From: Cercis canadensis
Lineage: Eukaryota > Streptophyta > Magnoliopsida > Fabales > Fabaceae
Direction of reading: 5' to 3'
Assembly: GCA_003255065.1 (NCBI GenBank)
Contig: QAOA01006413.1
Span: 379,191 to 443,190 of the forward strand
DNA: 64,000 nucleotides
This document shows, piece by piece, positions 37,301 through 48,890 of the stretch. Every line of letters begins with the position of its first letter. Positions within the stretch are counted from its first letter, which is position 1. The position numbers were made by a program, and so were the translations under genes. The notes under the pieces are model-generated. The model was not told the origin of the DNA. It worked only from the letters and a program-made list of their open reading frames with translations, and made no database searches.

Positions 37301-37573
37301 ACAAAGAAATGGTATGACAAGCATATTGTGCATCGTGACTTTGCCCCTGGTCAACAAGTCCTCCTTTTCAACTCGCGTTTGAGGCTTTTCCCTGGAAAAC
37401 TAAGATCTAGGTGGTCGGGACCTTTTACTGTGGTTCAAGTATTCCCACATGGAGCTGTGGAAATTCAAAGTCTGGATAGAAAGTTTAAAGTTAATGGTCA
37501 GCGACTCAAGAGCTACATTGATAGTATGGAAGATTTACCCAAATCTTCCATCACCCTTGAAGAACCTAAGTGA
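34381..37573 (+). pseudogene. Athila-type pol: reverse transcriptase, RNase H, integrase
   Basis: The reverse transcriptase shows FPLPFIDQMLDRLAG, TFAFRGMPFGLCNAPATFQR and the active-site variant VFMDDFSVFG (about 35420). RNase H has [16 protein letters not shown] and [12 protein letters not shown]. Integrase has a degenerate zinc site ([26 protein letters not shown]), a core with [10 protein letters not shown] and IKDGGKHF, and the Glu of [14 protein letters not shown]. The C-terminal part ends near 37573. Stops are scattered (34460, 35119, 36292, 37037 and others) and the frame changes near 35608 and again near 35820. It is inactive. Confidence 0.9.
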
Positions 37574-38210
37574 TCCTTTCGAGACAGTCTAGCTAAAGAC
37601 TATAAAATTAGTGCTTATTGGGAGGCAACCCAAGTGTTTTTAGCATACTCTTTTACTGTTAATCTGGTTTAAAGTTTCGTTGATTTTAATTTAGAAACAT
37701 TTAGTGTCATGATTAATGTTTGGTTTCTCGTTATCTTGCAAGGTACCAACTCAAATTTTGGGAAAAAGATGCTTAATGGGGATCAATGAGTGTGAAAATG
37801 TCCTAACATACCAGCTTGGACAGAGAGGAAGAGTTGCAACTCTCTTAATTTGGCGCTATGGTGCTTGAAAAGCCTCTAAGAAGTGTTGATCCAGAGCCTT
37901 GGTGCTGCGGCGCCCATCATATAGCGCTGCAGCGCCCGAAAGCACCTCATGGTACATACTGGACAGCAGCTAGGCGCTGCGGCGCCTGCAAGACAGCGCT
38001 GCGGCGCTTGACACCCCAAGATGGCCGAGACCCAGCGCTGCGGCGCCTGCACTTGTGTCACCAAATTTTTTTAAGTTTCACACGACACATTTTGGGCCTA
38101 AAGGGGTTAGTATATCTTTTTGTTTTCACCTACGCACACCTATCACCTTCCCTCTCTTCCTCACGCACTCCCCTTCCTTCATCAATCTACCCAATTCTTC
38201 CTCCATCTCA
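37574..38210 (+). mobile_element. 3' internal region of the Athila-type element, GCGC-rich, no 3' LTR
   Basis: After pol comes GGGAGGCAACCCAAGTG, usual downstream of integrase in this lineage. A patch at 37850-38055 repeats GCGCTGCGGCGCC-type motifs five or six times. A pyrimidine-rich stretch follows, then an abrupt switch at about 38210 to resistance-gene sequence. No copy of the 5' LTR follows, so the 3' end of the element is lost. Confidence 0.65.
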
Positions 38211-40815
38211 CAAACACTCACAACAAGGGATAAACATTTGCTACGTGTTCATGGCGTGGAAAGAATATATGATGAAGAGGGATTAAATGATGCAGAAGCT
38301 TACGAATTGTTTAGCTGGAATGGATTTAAAAGAAATGGAATTGATCCATGTTACATGGACATTTCAAAGCGTGCAATACGTTATTGTCAAGGCCTTCCTT
38401 TAGCCTTGGATATAATAGGTTGTAAGTTGTTTTGTAAAGAACCCGAAGAATGGAATTCTGCATTAGACACATATGAAAGAAATCCAAACAAAGATATTCA
38501 GGAAATCCTAAAAGTAAGCTATGATGTCTTGGAGGAAATTGAAAGAGTGATTTTCCTTGACATGGCTTGCTTTTTTAAGGGTTACCAATTGGGATATGTC
38601 ATGAATATATTGTAAAATGGTCGAGGTTTTGATCCAAAACATGGTATAAGAGAATTGATTGAAAAATCGCTCATGAAGATTGATCCAATAAGTGACTTTG
38701 TAAGTATGCATGACCTGATACAGGACATGGGTAGAGAGATTGTGAGGCAAGAATCACACTTGAAGCCTGGCGAACGGAGCAGATTGTGGTGTTATGAGGA
38801 CATTCTTGATGTTCTACAAGAAAATAATGTATGTAAGAGCAATATGCATGGTTGTGTCATCCCATTTGATTTGCCCTTGGACAAATATATATGTTCAGGA
38901 AGACATGATTCTTAGTCCTCTCTTTTCAATATATTATTGGTTTTGATATAATTTTTCAATGCTATGATATTCATATGCTATATATAATGTGGTTGACTAA
39001 TGCTTTTGAGACTTGAAAAGGGTACTGATAAAATTGAATTCATAATGCTGGACTTGCCCAAAGATGAAGGAGTGGAATGGGATGGAGAGGCATTCAAGTA
39101 TATGAAAAGCCTCAGAATACTTATCATAAGAAATGCACATTTTTCTTAAGCACCCAAACATCTCCCAAATAGTTTAAGAATAATGGACTGGACAGGTTAT
39201 CCTTCACCATCTTTAACACAAGATTTTCATCCGAAGAAACTTGTCATACTCAATTTAACCAATGGTCTTCTTGCATTGGACAAATCACTTGAGGCATGTA
39301 TAATATAATTGTTAGTTGTCTTTAAATGTTTCATTGGTCTTAGTCCTCAATAAAACTGCACTTCAAATTTAATATGTCTGACAAGTTAGTTTTACTTTTT
39401 GTTTTGCAGAAATTCAAGTTGTTGACTCATATGAATTTAAGTGATAATAAGTTTTTAAAACAAGTACATGACATATCAAGACTCCCAAATTTAAGGAGAT
39501 TGAATCTTAAAGGATGCATAAATTTAATTGAGGTCCACGATTCTATTGGACACCATGATAAAATTAGAGAGTTGTATTTTACTGGATGCTCCAAGCTCAG
39601 GATTTTTCCACATACCATGAGGTCAAAATCTCTTATTCTTCTTGACCTGTCTGACTGCTTGGCTCTCTCGAGTTTCCCAGAAAGTTTTGACAAACATCTA
39701 ACTGTTCGTGTGGCTAAGGATTGGTATTCAAATTTAAAACCGGGGAGTGATTCAACACTGGAGGGTGATTTAACACTGGAGGGTGATTTAGCACTGGAGG
39801 CTGATTTAACACTGGGTGATTTAACACTGAAGGGTTCACGTCACTTAAGCTGTCTGATTTATACGTTCTCAAAATTAGACAGATTAATAACTAGAGGCGG
39901 TGAAGGGTCTTCAAAAGTTACAAGGCTTCATATCCCGAAATGCAATCTGACAGAAGAAGATCTTCCCACATGCTTTTCTTGGTTCACTACTTTGGAAGTA
40001 TTAAATCTAACTGCCAGTTCTTTGACTGATGAATTTCTTTCTACACAGTTACCTTGGTTCCCCAATTTGACAGAATTAGTACTAACTGCCAGTAATTTCA
40101 CAATGCTCCCGGCATGCATCAATCACTGTTACTTTTTGAGGAAACTTGTTTTGGATGATTGCTATAACCTTCGTGAAATGAGAGGGATTCCATCAAGCAT
40201 AAAAGATCTCTCAGCAATGTACTGCAGAAGCTTGACTTCCCAGTCTAAAACCATATTACAGATTCAGGTAAGGTTTCTATCTTTTCATTCTCTCTAATAG
40301 TCACAACTTCTAAGTTTGTGTGGCTTACTGCTGCTAAAGTAGTTAGCAATATGGAATTTAAGTATATAAATATGTGACTTACAGGAATTACATGAGGGTG
40401 GGGGCACATTTTTTGTTCTGCCAGGAATAAGTATCCCGGACTGGTTCGACCACTATTGCAGGGGATCGTCACTGTCTTTCTGGTTTCGTAAAAAATTCCT
40501 GTTGGTTGCTCTGTGTTTGGTTCTAGGTTGGTACAATTTTTCTGAAACCGTTTTCGTCCAAGTGCATGTGAATGGGCATGAAATTGAGTGCCAAACTCTT
40601 TTTGAACTTGGACTTGTACGTGGAGACCATGTATGCTGTTTGATCTACAGAACAAATTTCAATCATTATGGTCAGATGCTGAAGCCGTGAAAGAATACAT
40701 AAAGGATGGATGGAATCATGTTGAGATTAAAGTTAATTTGGGTTCAGATATGGGAGTTTATGTATACAAGCAAAATCCTAATACAGAGGATGTCCGATTC
40801 ACGAATCCTCATTAA
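38211..40815 (+). pseudogene. TIR-NBS-LRR disease-resistance pseudogene, 5' truncated
   Basis: Sequence begins inside the NB-ARC domain at LTTRDKHLLRVHGVERIY (RNBS-B). It passes the GLPLAL motif (CQGLPLALDIIG), LDMACFFKG and MHDLIQDMGREIVRQES (MHD). Exons are about 38211-38828, 39021-39298, 39410-40267 (LRRs, e.g. LPNLRRLNLKGCINLIEVHD) and 40385-40815. The last is the C-terminal post-LRR domain (LPGISIPDWFDHYCRGSSLS). Defects: TIR domain and P-loop absent, stop codons at 38613-38615 and 39147-39149, and one base lost near 40631-40635 (DHV-LFDLQ needs TGG where TG is present). In-frame exons and splice sites otherwise survive, so inactivation is not very old. Related genes encode intracellular immune receptors. 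Confidence 0.9.
39754..39836 (+). repeat. In-frame 18-bp tandem repeat in the LRR exon
   Basis: Five imperfect copies of GATTTAACACTGGAGGGT (one shortened by 6 bp) encode repeated LEGDLT-like hexapeptides. They lie between LRR blocks and keep the frame. Confidence 0.9.
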
Positions 40816-41275
40816 AAGAGGAAAATAGTTTCTGCAAGGAGAATATGTTAATATTTGATGATTTAAATTTTAGACCAAAATTGCTATCCCTTGCTGAAAA
40901 AACTGGGTACATAGCTGAATATGGAAGTTTGTGAGATACAAGATGCACAGCAGCAACAAAATTTTGCTCAAGCAATCTCCAATGAAGAGGCCTTGGTTGC
41001 ACCCGTTTTGATGGCCTTGACAACTTAAAAATCGGGAACCAGTGGTACTAGAAGTGGCAGCCCCTAAGGTAAGCTCTGTGCCCCCCTAACCGTTAACTTA
41101 GTCACACTATTTTGCTCTAATTCTGTTTTTGTACTTATTTAGAATTTCAATTTTCAAACAATTCTACTTAATTTCAGGGTGTTTACTTTGATAGGTTTAT
41201 ATTACTTGATATTCTAGCAAAAGACTTTTATTATAGCTCTGTTATTACTTACTTAAATTGCTTACACAATCGTAG
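40816..41275. other. 3' flank of the resistance pseudogene
   Basis: No clear coding sequence. Fragments such as KLLSLAEKTGYIAEYGSL can be read at 40870-40930 and may be a decayed C-terminal extension of the resistance gene. Confidence 0.3.
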
Positions 41276-41421
41276 GCAATTGCATGCGGCTGGCAAGAGA
41301 TTTTGGAACCATGAATGGATGAAGCATGGGAGCTGCTCACAATTTTCGTCAGTCACATATTTCCCATATGTGATCAAACTTGGTAGGTCATACAATGTAA
41401 TTTCAATCTTGAAATCTAAAG
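41276..41421 (+). pseudogene. Isolated exon of an RNase T2 (S-like ribonuclease) gene
   Basis: Between an AG (CGTAG) and a donor (AAAG/GTACTT) one frame reads FWNHEWMKHGSCS, the conserved CAS II active site of the RNase T2 family with its catalytic His and Glu-Trp-x-Lys-His-Gly. YFPYVIKLGRSYNVISILKS then follows, matching the usual spacing to the family's helix. The first active site (HGLWP) is not found nearby, so this is a single-exon relic. Its neighbours give no hint of function. Confidence 0.75.
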
Positions 41422-41862
41422 GTACTTCTTTTATTCGTTGTGTCTTGCTTCATATATAAACATCTATTATTACTTTTCTTTTATTTATTTTCAGCTAAAT
41501 CCCCACTGAATTCCATTATTATCTTTGACATAAAGATGCTTTAACTTGGACAAACCACCTTTGTTTAGTCCAAGAAGGACATTTTTTGCATGTTCCAATT
41601 TGCCAAGTGCAAATCTTCAACGGTATCCAGTGGTCTTTTGATATAATCTCTTGAGTGAACGCCAAAGATATGAAATTAAGGATGGCTATTGAAGGCCAAA
41701 TGAGAGTAAAAATTGAAGTGAAATGACGCACAGATTGAGATGAAGGTGGAAATGCAGAGAAGGACAAGCACATGAGAAAGGAATTGGGTAGAATGAGTTC
41801 AGGGTAATGCACGCTTCATAAATCAATAGACCAAAGTAAATAATTCCAAATCTTTGTTACTC
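41422..41862. other. Spacer, no gene recognised
   Basis: No motif is recognised. It could contain decayed downstream RNase sequence starting at the acceptor-like TTTTCAG near 41493. Confidence 0.3.
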
Positions 41863-41873
41863 ACATTAAGAGT

Positions 41874-42053
41874 GTTTTTTTTTTTTTATATATATATATT
41901 TAAAAGTTTAGGGTGAGGAAAAACTACTATACTCTAAGGCTAGGGCATGCCATAGAGTACTTATAGATTGTCTATCAGAGGGAGACTACTCAAACTTAGA
42001 CCTTATAAGCGAAGTAATTTAATCATTACCAGTTGAACCAACCCCCATTGGCT
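41874..42053 (-). mobile_element. tRNA-derived SINE, about 180 bp, with 11-bp target duplication
   Basis: Read on the minus strand it starts AGCCAATGGGGGTTGGTTCA with an A-box-like GGTTCAACTGGTAATG. It then has a B-box-like GGTCTAAGTTTGAGTAGTC and ends in an A/T-rich tail (the T-run at 41875-41890 on the plus strand). The direct repeat ACATTAAGAGT flanks it at 41863-41873 and 42054-42064. Confidence 0.85.
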
Positions 42054-42064
42054 ACATTAAGAGT

Positions 42065-43792
42065 TATAAACTGACCTGTCAAAGCAATAATAAATTATAC
42101 ACTAATTAAGCATGTGATGTAGTATATACTAATGCAACAAAGTCTCAGTTTTGGAAACTGTCTCTCATGTTTTGAACAAAGTCTATCTTTTTTTTTATTC
42201 TATTTTATTTTATTTTATTCTATTTTTTTTTATTTTGCGCACTTTCTTATGCCCGACTTATATAATGGAAAAGTTAGTTAGAGTTACTATAAACTATATA
42301 TAAAGCATGCATTGCTAATGCTTTTATACTCAGAAATTAGTGGTTCTAAAGCAAGAAATTATAATCTTCCACTTCTTTAGTGTAAATGGTGTTAAAATAA
42401 ATAAGAAAAATGAACTGTATAAAGTAATTTATGTACATTTAGAGTAGGTTCTGTTTAAATTTTTGTAAACCCAATTAGACTCAAAATGGTGCCAAATGTG
42501 TAAGTATAAAAAAAAGGGTTTTAAAAAAGGAAAAAATATCACTATTTTTTTGTAGTAGTCTTCGTAATTTCAATTAAAACATATAGAGAAGAGACCCACT
42601 CCCACGCTATTCCAAGTTTAAATTATTGTTGTTATGGTTTGCCTCCAGTTCCAAAGACAGAATTACAAAAGAAACATGTGGGGGAGGTGAAAACTGGAAA
42701 GAAGGGCCATTTCCACACTTTCCAACATATATCATAATCCTCTGTCCAAGTTTAAAGTTTAAATTACTATCACTTGTATCAATGCTTTTGGGTAATAGAT
42801 AGGGCCTTATTTAAATCAATGCCTTTGGGGTTTGATATTAATATGACAAAAACATTTGATATTTTACCTGTTAGAAAGGTGAGTTAAGATTATAGGCGTG
42901 GTGCCCCATAAATTTGAGTTTAATTGTCAAAATAAGCTGCAAGAATCTTACCATAGAGAAGATACAAATGCATAACATATAACATTGAATAAATTGATTA
43001 GTGGCTTCACATGCTTTCACATGTCGTTCAACTATTGTCTTCACTAGTACTAGCTACACGAATTATTTCATCTACTTTTATATTCAAATTGATGATAAAA
43101 ATTAGCTACATGAACAATTTGTAAAAAGTTCAGTTAATTTTTATTTTATTTTTTTATGGAAAAGTTCAATTATTTCTTAGCCTAATTAACACCTTACAGT
43201 AATAGGAATTATAAAGTTGCCGTAAATTTGGTCTTTCATTATTTCTTACACAATTTCAATTACTTATGAAATTTTAAAATTTTTATGGGCATAAGCTTTT
43301 GGTATATTAAATCTTTCTGTATATTGGAATCACTTGGTAATCACACCAAAGAGGACTTATACTATGATGTGTGAGCAAATTCAAAGGCTTTTGTAAGGGT
43401 GGATGAAAAAGAGAAAAGAATGAGAAAATGTTATGGAGTTTAGAGTTTTTTGAATCAATGTTTATTTTTTGTCTATAGATAAATAGTTATTGGAATTATA
43501 ATTAGGACAAAATTTAGGTGAAGTTCCATAGATACTAGTGGTGTCGTTCTCATATTAAAATATTAAATGTGTATTATTTTTACACATATCAACAACCACA
43601 TTATCTATTCAATATTCCTCAAAATTTCATCTTAAGCCCAATTTTTCTCTCCTAGCAGCCTCCACTGGTGATCCTCATATCGTAACCTTGTCTTTTTTTT
43701 TTTTGTTTTAATCTCCACTGAAGTATTCCCCTTTTTCCCCTAGGATTTATAATGTGTAAACTCTAGGGTTCAATTTCACTCTTCTGCTTTCT
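42065..43792. other. AT-rich spacer, no gene recognised
   Basis: Contains TATTTTATTTTATT-type low complexity at about 42195-42235. Nothing with coding or repeat signatures that I can support. Confidence 0.5.
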
Positions 43793-44103
43793 ATGGACCT
43801 TCCGCTGGTCAAGAAGGGATTGGATTTCTCTAGGAGAAATAAAAATTGGCTTATTTTATTTGGTGTTTTGGGAACCTCCGATTATGGTGCTTACATGGTC
43901 TATTATTTGCCCTCTGTCGCTAGGAAGAGGAAGCACTTTTGAAGCTCTTGGGAGCATTAATTTCTCTGGCTCAAATGCTTTCCGATTCTGCAGACACCAT
44001 TGCTATAGTCTCCAAGGACATGAAGGAATTTCTAACTTCTGATTCCGATCAAATTCCTTTGAAGCAGTTGTCAAAAATTGCACAATCCGAGAAGGCAAAA
44101 ACT
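43793..44103 (+). pseudogene. First-exon fragment of a conserved plant gene, frameshifted and cut off by an LTR
   Basis: From ATG 43793 the frame reads [19 protein letters not shown], then [19 protein letters not shown] and a stop at 43946-43948. Shifted by one base it continues [37 protein letters not shown] and [12 protein letters not shown]. The two halves fit a conserved plant protein family I recall only by its N-terminal pattern (KGL.FSRR..., YHLPS.A.KRK, SDSAET, VSKD.KEFL) and cannot name. An antisense LTR begins at 44104, directly after the fragment, and nothing recognisable of the gene follows. The frame break and the insertion both make it a pseudogene. Confidence 0.65.
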
Positions 44104-45140
44104 TGTGAGAAATCCTAACGCAAGTGCATGTTATCATTTCCAAGTAATAAAATGAGAGTGAGTTATCATTCTCACAATGACTAATTTTATCAACTACCAA
44201 AATTAGGTTAATCTCAGTTTTATCTAATCAACGAATATGGAGAATTTCAAGATAGAACTTTAAATAAATTGAAAATAAAGTAAGACAGATAAAATGATAA
44301 ATTAATCAAGAGAGAAATATATATGGCTTTTGATTTCACCGTAGCTATTATGATTTGCTATTCCTAATTTATTAATCAAAAACAATCTTCCTAATTGCCA
44401 AGAACCCTAAATTATTATTAGTCTTTCTCAAGATCAAACAAAAATATCTCTAACTTATGAACCCATTATATTCTTATGTAAATTGCGAATAACTTAAAAT
44501 TTTACTTAATTATATGGTTCTTTTTAAATAGTTACACAGGTCATGGAGGTATATTCATATCCTACATATAACCTATGTTCTTAATCCCTATGATCTTTAA
44601 TTACAAATTGTCTTTCAGTCTCATTGCAATTATCTAATCAAACTAATTGGTGATCAAGCAATTAGAAAAGTGAAGACTTGAGAAGAAGAAGACAATTTAA
44701 TAAAAAAGTTCTTGAATTAAAGTAATAGAAAATAACAAATTTTCTTAGCTAGGCTACATCATAGCCCTAGAAGGGAATTTAGTTCATAGCAAAAAGAAAG
44801 AACATGGTGAAGCAAAATTTAGTCATAGTTGAAAGAGCAAAAGAATAAAACTCTGTGATGCCGATCGAATTAGCTCCCAAAATCTTTTCTTCAATATTGT
44901 TTTTGCTCTCCTTTTTGCCTCCAAAAAGTTCATAAAAGAATCCCCCAAAAAATTCCTAAAAGTCCCTATTTATACCCCTAAGCAAAAGTCTTAAAGAAAC
45001 TTTAAGAAAAAAGACACGTATTCAAGAATTTGGCACAGGTGCCGCAGCTCTCGCGTGCTGTACAAAAACACCAATTTCTTCTCAAATGGGCACCGCGGCT
45101 CTGATTGTTGAGCGTCGTGGCACTTCTTCTGTCCAACAAG
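44104..45140 (-). mobile_element. Antisense LTR relic related to the Athila 5' LTR
   Basis: The block starts TGTGAGAAATCCTAACGCAA and then matches the reverse complement of 31500-32202: AACGCAAGTG, CAAGTAATAAAAT, ATCAACTACC, GTCATGGAGGTATATTC, TTGTCTTTCAGTCTCATTG and AGCTAGGCTACATC. GCGC-type motifs near 45040-45110 (GGTGCCGCAGCTC, GGCACCGCGGCTC) correspond to the LTR's GC-rich part. Similarity ends near 45140 without a recognisable terminus, so the outer end is lost. Confidence 0.75.
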
Positions 45141-48100
45141 AAGACATCTTCAGTTACTCAGGGGGCAGAGAAAGAATTGACAAATGATGTAGCCAGTGTA
45201 TCTGCCGTTTGCCAGATCCTTTTCTGTGAGAACGTATGGTATGCTTTGTTTCTTACTCTACAAGCTTTGCTTTGAATGCTTACCAATCACTTTCATTATG
45301 GAAAATAAGGAGAAGTAAAATAGAGTGGAATTTGCTTTAACTTTTCTTGATATTAACTGAGTTTTGAAGCCATCATAACAAACAATTAGAGAACGTTAAA
45401 TTATTTTGGAGAAGTTACAGGCACCAAAGCAAAAAGTAAATGTAAGGGAATCCTACAATCTTTAAGAATAGAAGAAATTTGTTAGTAAGATTTGTTATCT
45501 ATATAGATAACTTTTACATTGTGATAATGATTTTAGTTTCATATTGTGATTGTAGATTCCGAGATTTTTGGTTTAGTCCAAAATTTAGGTTCAATTTCAT
45601 ATATAAGAGTAGATGGGGTAATATGAATTGTGCATTTTTTTTTATCTACTTTAAAAATGTCACAGATAGTTCAAACCATTGAGCATAATTAGATCCAAGC
45701 TCGTCAAGTGCAAGCCATTATGATGAAAATCAAGCTGGTATCTATTCTTATGCTTGCATTTAATTGCTGTATTTGAGATATATTTTTATTGTCCTTTGTT
45801 TGCAGGTACTAATTAAGAAACTTATGCCAAGCATGTGAACAAGGAAAACTGAAATAAAATATATCATGTGAACAAGTTTTAGGAGCTTGCATACTTGAGC
45901 TTGAACTTGAGATCTTGTGAACTTAGAGGGCATCCCGCTATTTGGGGGATATCATAACATTTCTGATTAGCTGTCTTTTATTTTTAATAAGTTGTTTAAT
46001 AGTTCTCATGTTGATTTCTATGTATAATGAGCTGGTTTAGATCAATCTTAATCTGATGATTATGATATGAATGTCTACATTAGTAGATTAATTACCAGAA
46101 ATATTATAATCAATATCAATATATTTATATATTATTGAAAAGAAAATGCACAGTGTGAAATTGACATGTGTCTCTATTCACATGAGGACAAATGACATGT
46201 AAGTATCATTTGCTAATTTTTATTAATATAATTTATATTTTTTTGTTAAAAAATTATGCATATGAAAAAGTTTTACATTTATATATAAATTTGATTTATT
46301 TCATTAATATAATATAAAATTAATTTAAAAATATCAAATTTCATATCACCATCAAGCTTATGCATCGTGCAGAGGTAAAAGTAATATAGAATAATAACTA
46401 CATATTTTTAATTTATGGTAACACACGTTTTGGCGGTAGCAGTTTAATTTATTATAACAACCCATTGTTAGTCAAGGACCTCAACTCAACTACCATCTCC
46501 ATGTCCATTGTTTTGTTTTAATATTTACACAAATATTTTTCACTCTCCATGAATTTTTTTTTTTAAAAAAAAACACACACACGCGCGCGCATATGAGACA
46601 GAAGAAAAGCTTGAAGTAGAGATTAATATTTTAGCCCAAATAAGTTTGTAGTGGGAATTAATTTATTAATGCCATTGTTTTGGAAGAAGTGAAATGAAGC
46701 TATGTGCTTTGCTGTTCAACATTGACTTCAAATATCTCATCCCTCTGCTTCTTAATTAGTTCACCATCTCTTTCTTCTGCTCTTAAACACCACAACGTCC
46801 TTGTTCTCGATTGTCCTCCATTTTCATTTTCCATATCCTGCAGTTTGCTACCATAAACTCTAGTTTAGCAACGGTTTTGCTTTATTTCTCCTTAACCCAA
46901 AAAACAAAAAAAATCAAAAGCATTCTCTGTTTTTACTGCATTATTGAAATATTTTGCTGTTTCTGCTTCAGTTTTTCTCGTTCTCTATGGTTTTTTGGTC
47001 TTCTTATATGAGGGTTGCCGTGCTTAATTACTAAACACTTGAAGTTCCTTCCTCTTAGTTCACTGTCTTTCTTCGTTCTCCTATTTGTTGATTTCACTTT
47101 ACGAATTGTTTCGTTTCTTTCTTATAAAGACCGAAAAGCCCAACAAAAAAAAAAAAAAAAANAAAAAAAAAAAAAAACACAATTGAATTTCTTTCTTTAG
47201 AGTTCAGACTTTGGTCGATGTGGGACTCAAAAGAGAAAAAAAGAAAAACAAAACTACTTTCTTTAGAAATTTTATTGTTTCAGCACTTTAATTGTGATAT
47301 TTTCTTCTAACTTTTAAAACCTATGAATAATTCTCCCAATAATTTATTAATGGTAAAAGAAACTTTTGTTACTTTGATGACACAACACTTTTCTATTTTG
47401 TGATAGTATACATAATTTTACATTGATAGTAAATCAAATTTAAACTCTTTGTTTTAACGTTTGGCATCATGTTCCATTGTTTAGTCTGTATCCACGAAGT
47501 AGCGATATTTATCAAAAGTAATTGTCTTTCATACACTTTTCAACTATTTTGTTTTAATTTTCAACTTCTCATATACAAGGCAATTCAAATTATTAATTAA
47601 TAATTTGGGTGATTATTAAGTGTTTAAACCTATAAGTCATTAGCTATCACTAACAGTATAGCTCACACAAGTGTCTTACAAGGAACCTCTCTCATGTAGT
47701 TTAAGACGCTGATTAACTTTGCAATGATGTATTTCTTTTTGTTAGATTGCTAGGAAAATTCATGGTAAGTACAAAGTTGTAGTATGTGATATAGCAATGT
47801 TGGTTATATTTTCCTCTTCCTTCCCCCATCTCAATGTTCTTGTAATAAGGAAAGACTTGGTTTCCTTTTTTTTGGGATGAAATCTCATTTCAGAAAATAA
47901 AACAATCAGTCCCAAATAAATGGATATAGAAAAGATAAGAGCCCATGTGGCTATTTGCTAAGGAGATAGGTTCATGAACCCAATCCATCCAATAAAGTTT
48001 TCATGTTTAACCGAGAGAAAGATCTTCTTTTGGCTTCTCATCTAATCAGATATTTTCATCTTGACAATGATACGTTGATAATTGAGCTGTCCTATTTTCA

Positions 48101-48458
48101 TCTCAACAAAAAAAATTCTCCTAAAATGCAAGATTGAAGTGCGAAGCCACCAAACAATTTATAGCCGAATAATACTGAAATCGTCCTCAAAGTTTATAAG
48201 TTTCGTGTTCAAATTTAAAATCCTAATAACTAAAAGTACAAAAAACAGAAAAGAAAGAGTGCGGAGGCCACCACCAACATGTGACCCACCAAGGCCGAAG
48301 CATTCAAGCATTCTTCTTTTTATTATTGCTTTTCGCTTATATAAATTACATTTCTTTTCTGTATTCTACTTGCACAAACTTCATGTAAATGATTAAATAA
48401 AGCGTGTACAGAAATTTGCTCTTTAGGTGTGTGAGTAGGGGTGAATGAGTGTTGAAAC
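45141..48458. other. AT-rich spacer with microsatellites and a duplicated segment
   Basis: No gene is recognised. There is an (AC)n(GC)n run at about 46573-46592 and a long A-run with an N at 47145-47177. The segment 47262-47515 recurs at 57544-57783. A promoter- or leader-like pyrimidine-rich stretch lies at 46740-47000. These may be remains of another copy of the resistance-gene leader region found at 53.8-60.3 kb. Confidence 0.45.
47262..47515 (+). repeat. Segmental duplication, copy 1
   Basis: It shares ACCTATGAATAATTCTCCCA, TTTTAACGTTTGGCATCATG and GAAGTAGCGATATTT, in the same order and spacing, with 57544-57783. Divergence is moderate, about 10-15% by eye. Confidence 0.85.
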
Positions 48459-48848
48459 TGTTAAAATTGCAGACTCCTTTGAAGGTGCAGGTGGATCATA
48501 ACATCTCAGTGATGAACACAACAAGGCAAGATGAAGATGAGCAAAGCATAGCAGAATCGATAATGAAGAATCAGAGAAGTTAATGAACAACAGAAGCAAA
48601 GAAAGTTATGCAGAGAAGAGAAGTTATGCAGAGAGAAAAGATAGAACTGAAACAAAAATGATTTGTGTATTCTGAATCAAACTTTGATTGAATGAATTGA
48701 TTACATCTGAATTGTACTTCATCCAATATATATAAGTGCACGATTAATCTTCTTCCAGAAGCTTGTACACAGTACAGCTGTTGCTTAACTAATCTGAAAA
48801 CTGAATCGTAACTAACTTAGCATGACATGGCACTAACTAACTTTGACT
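48459..48848 (-). repeat. Copia 3' LTR
   Basis: 390 bp that align end to end with 53187-53576. On the plus strand it begins TGTTAAAATTGCAG. A further 45 bp (48849-48893), ending at the purine-rich GGAGGAGGA, could belong to the LTR if the canonical start is TGATCACTG. Confidence 0.9.
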
Positions 48849-48890
48849 GATTCTGATAAGTGCTGAGGTGGCAATATGACTTGGCAGTGA

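Noticed and set aside
37574..38210. Envelope-like gene downstream of Athila pol
   Set aside because: No coding frame with signal peptide or membrane segments is present before the junction at about 38210.
45141..45240. Frame reading GAEKELTNDVASVSAVC as continuation of the gene fragment at 43793
   Set aside because: No match to the expected downstream pattern that I can defend, and no splice acceptor fits.
47145..47177. Poly(A) stretches (also 57219-57250 as T, 58192-58233) considered as retroposed poly(A) tails
   Set aside because: No processed-gene or LINE sequence precedes them and no target duplications were found; they contain Ns and look like simple homopolymers.
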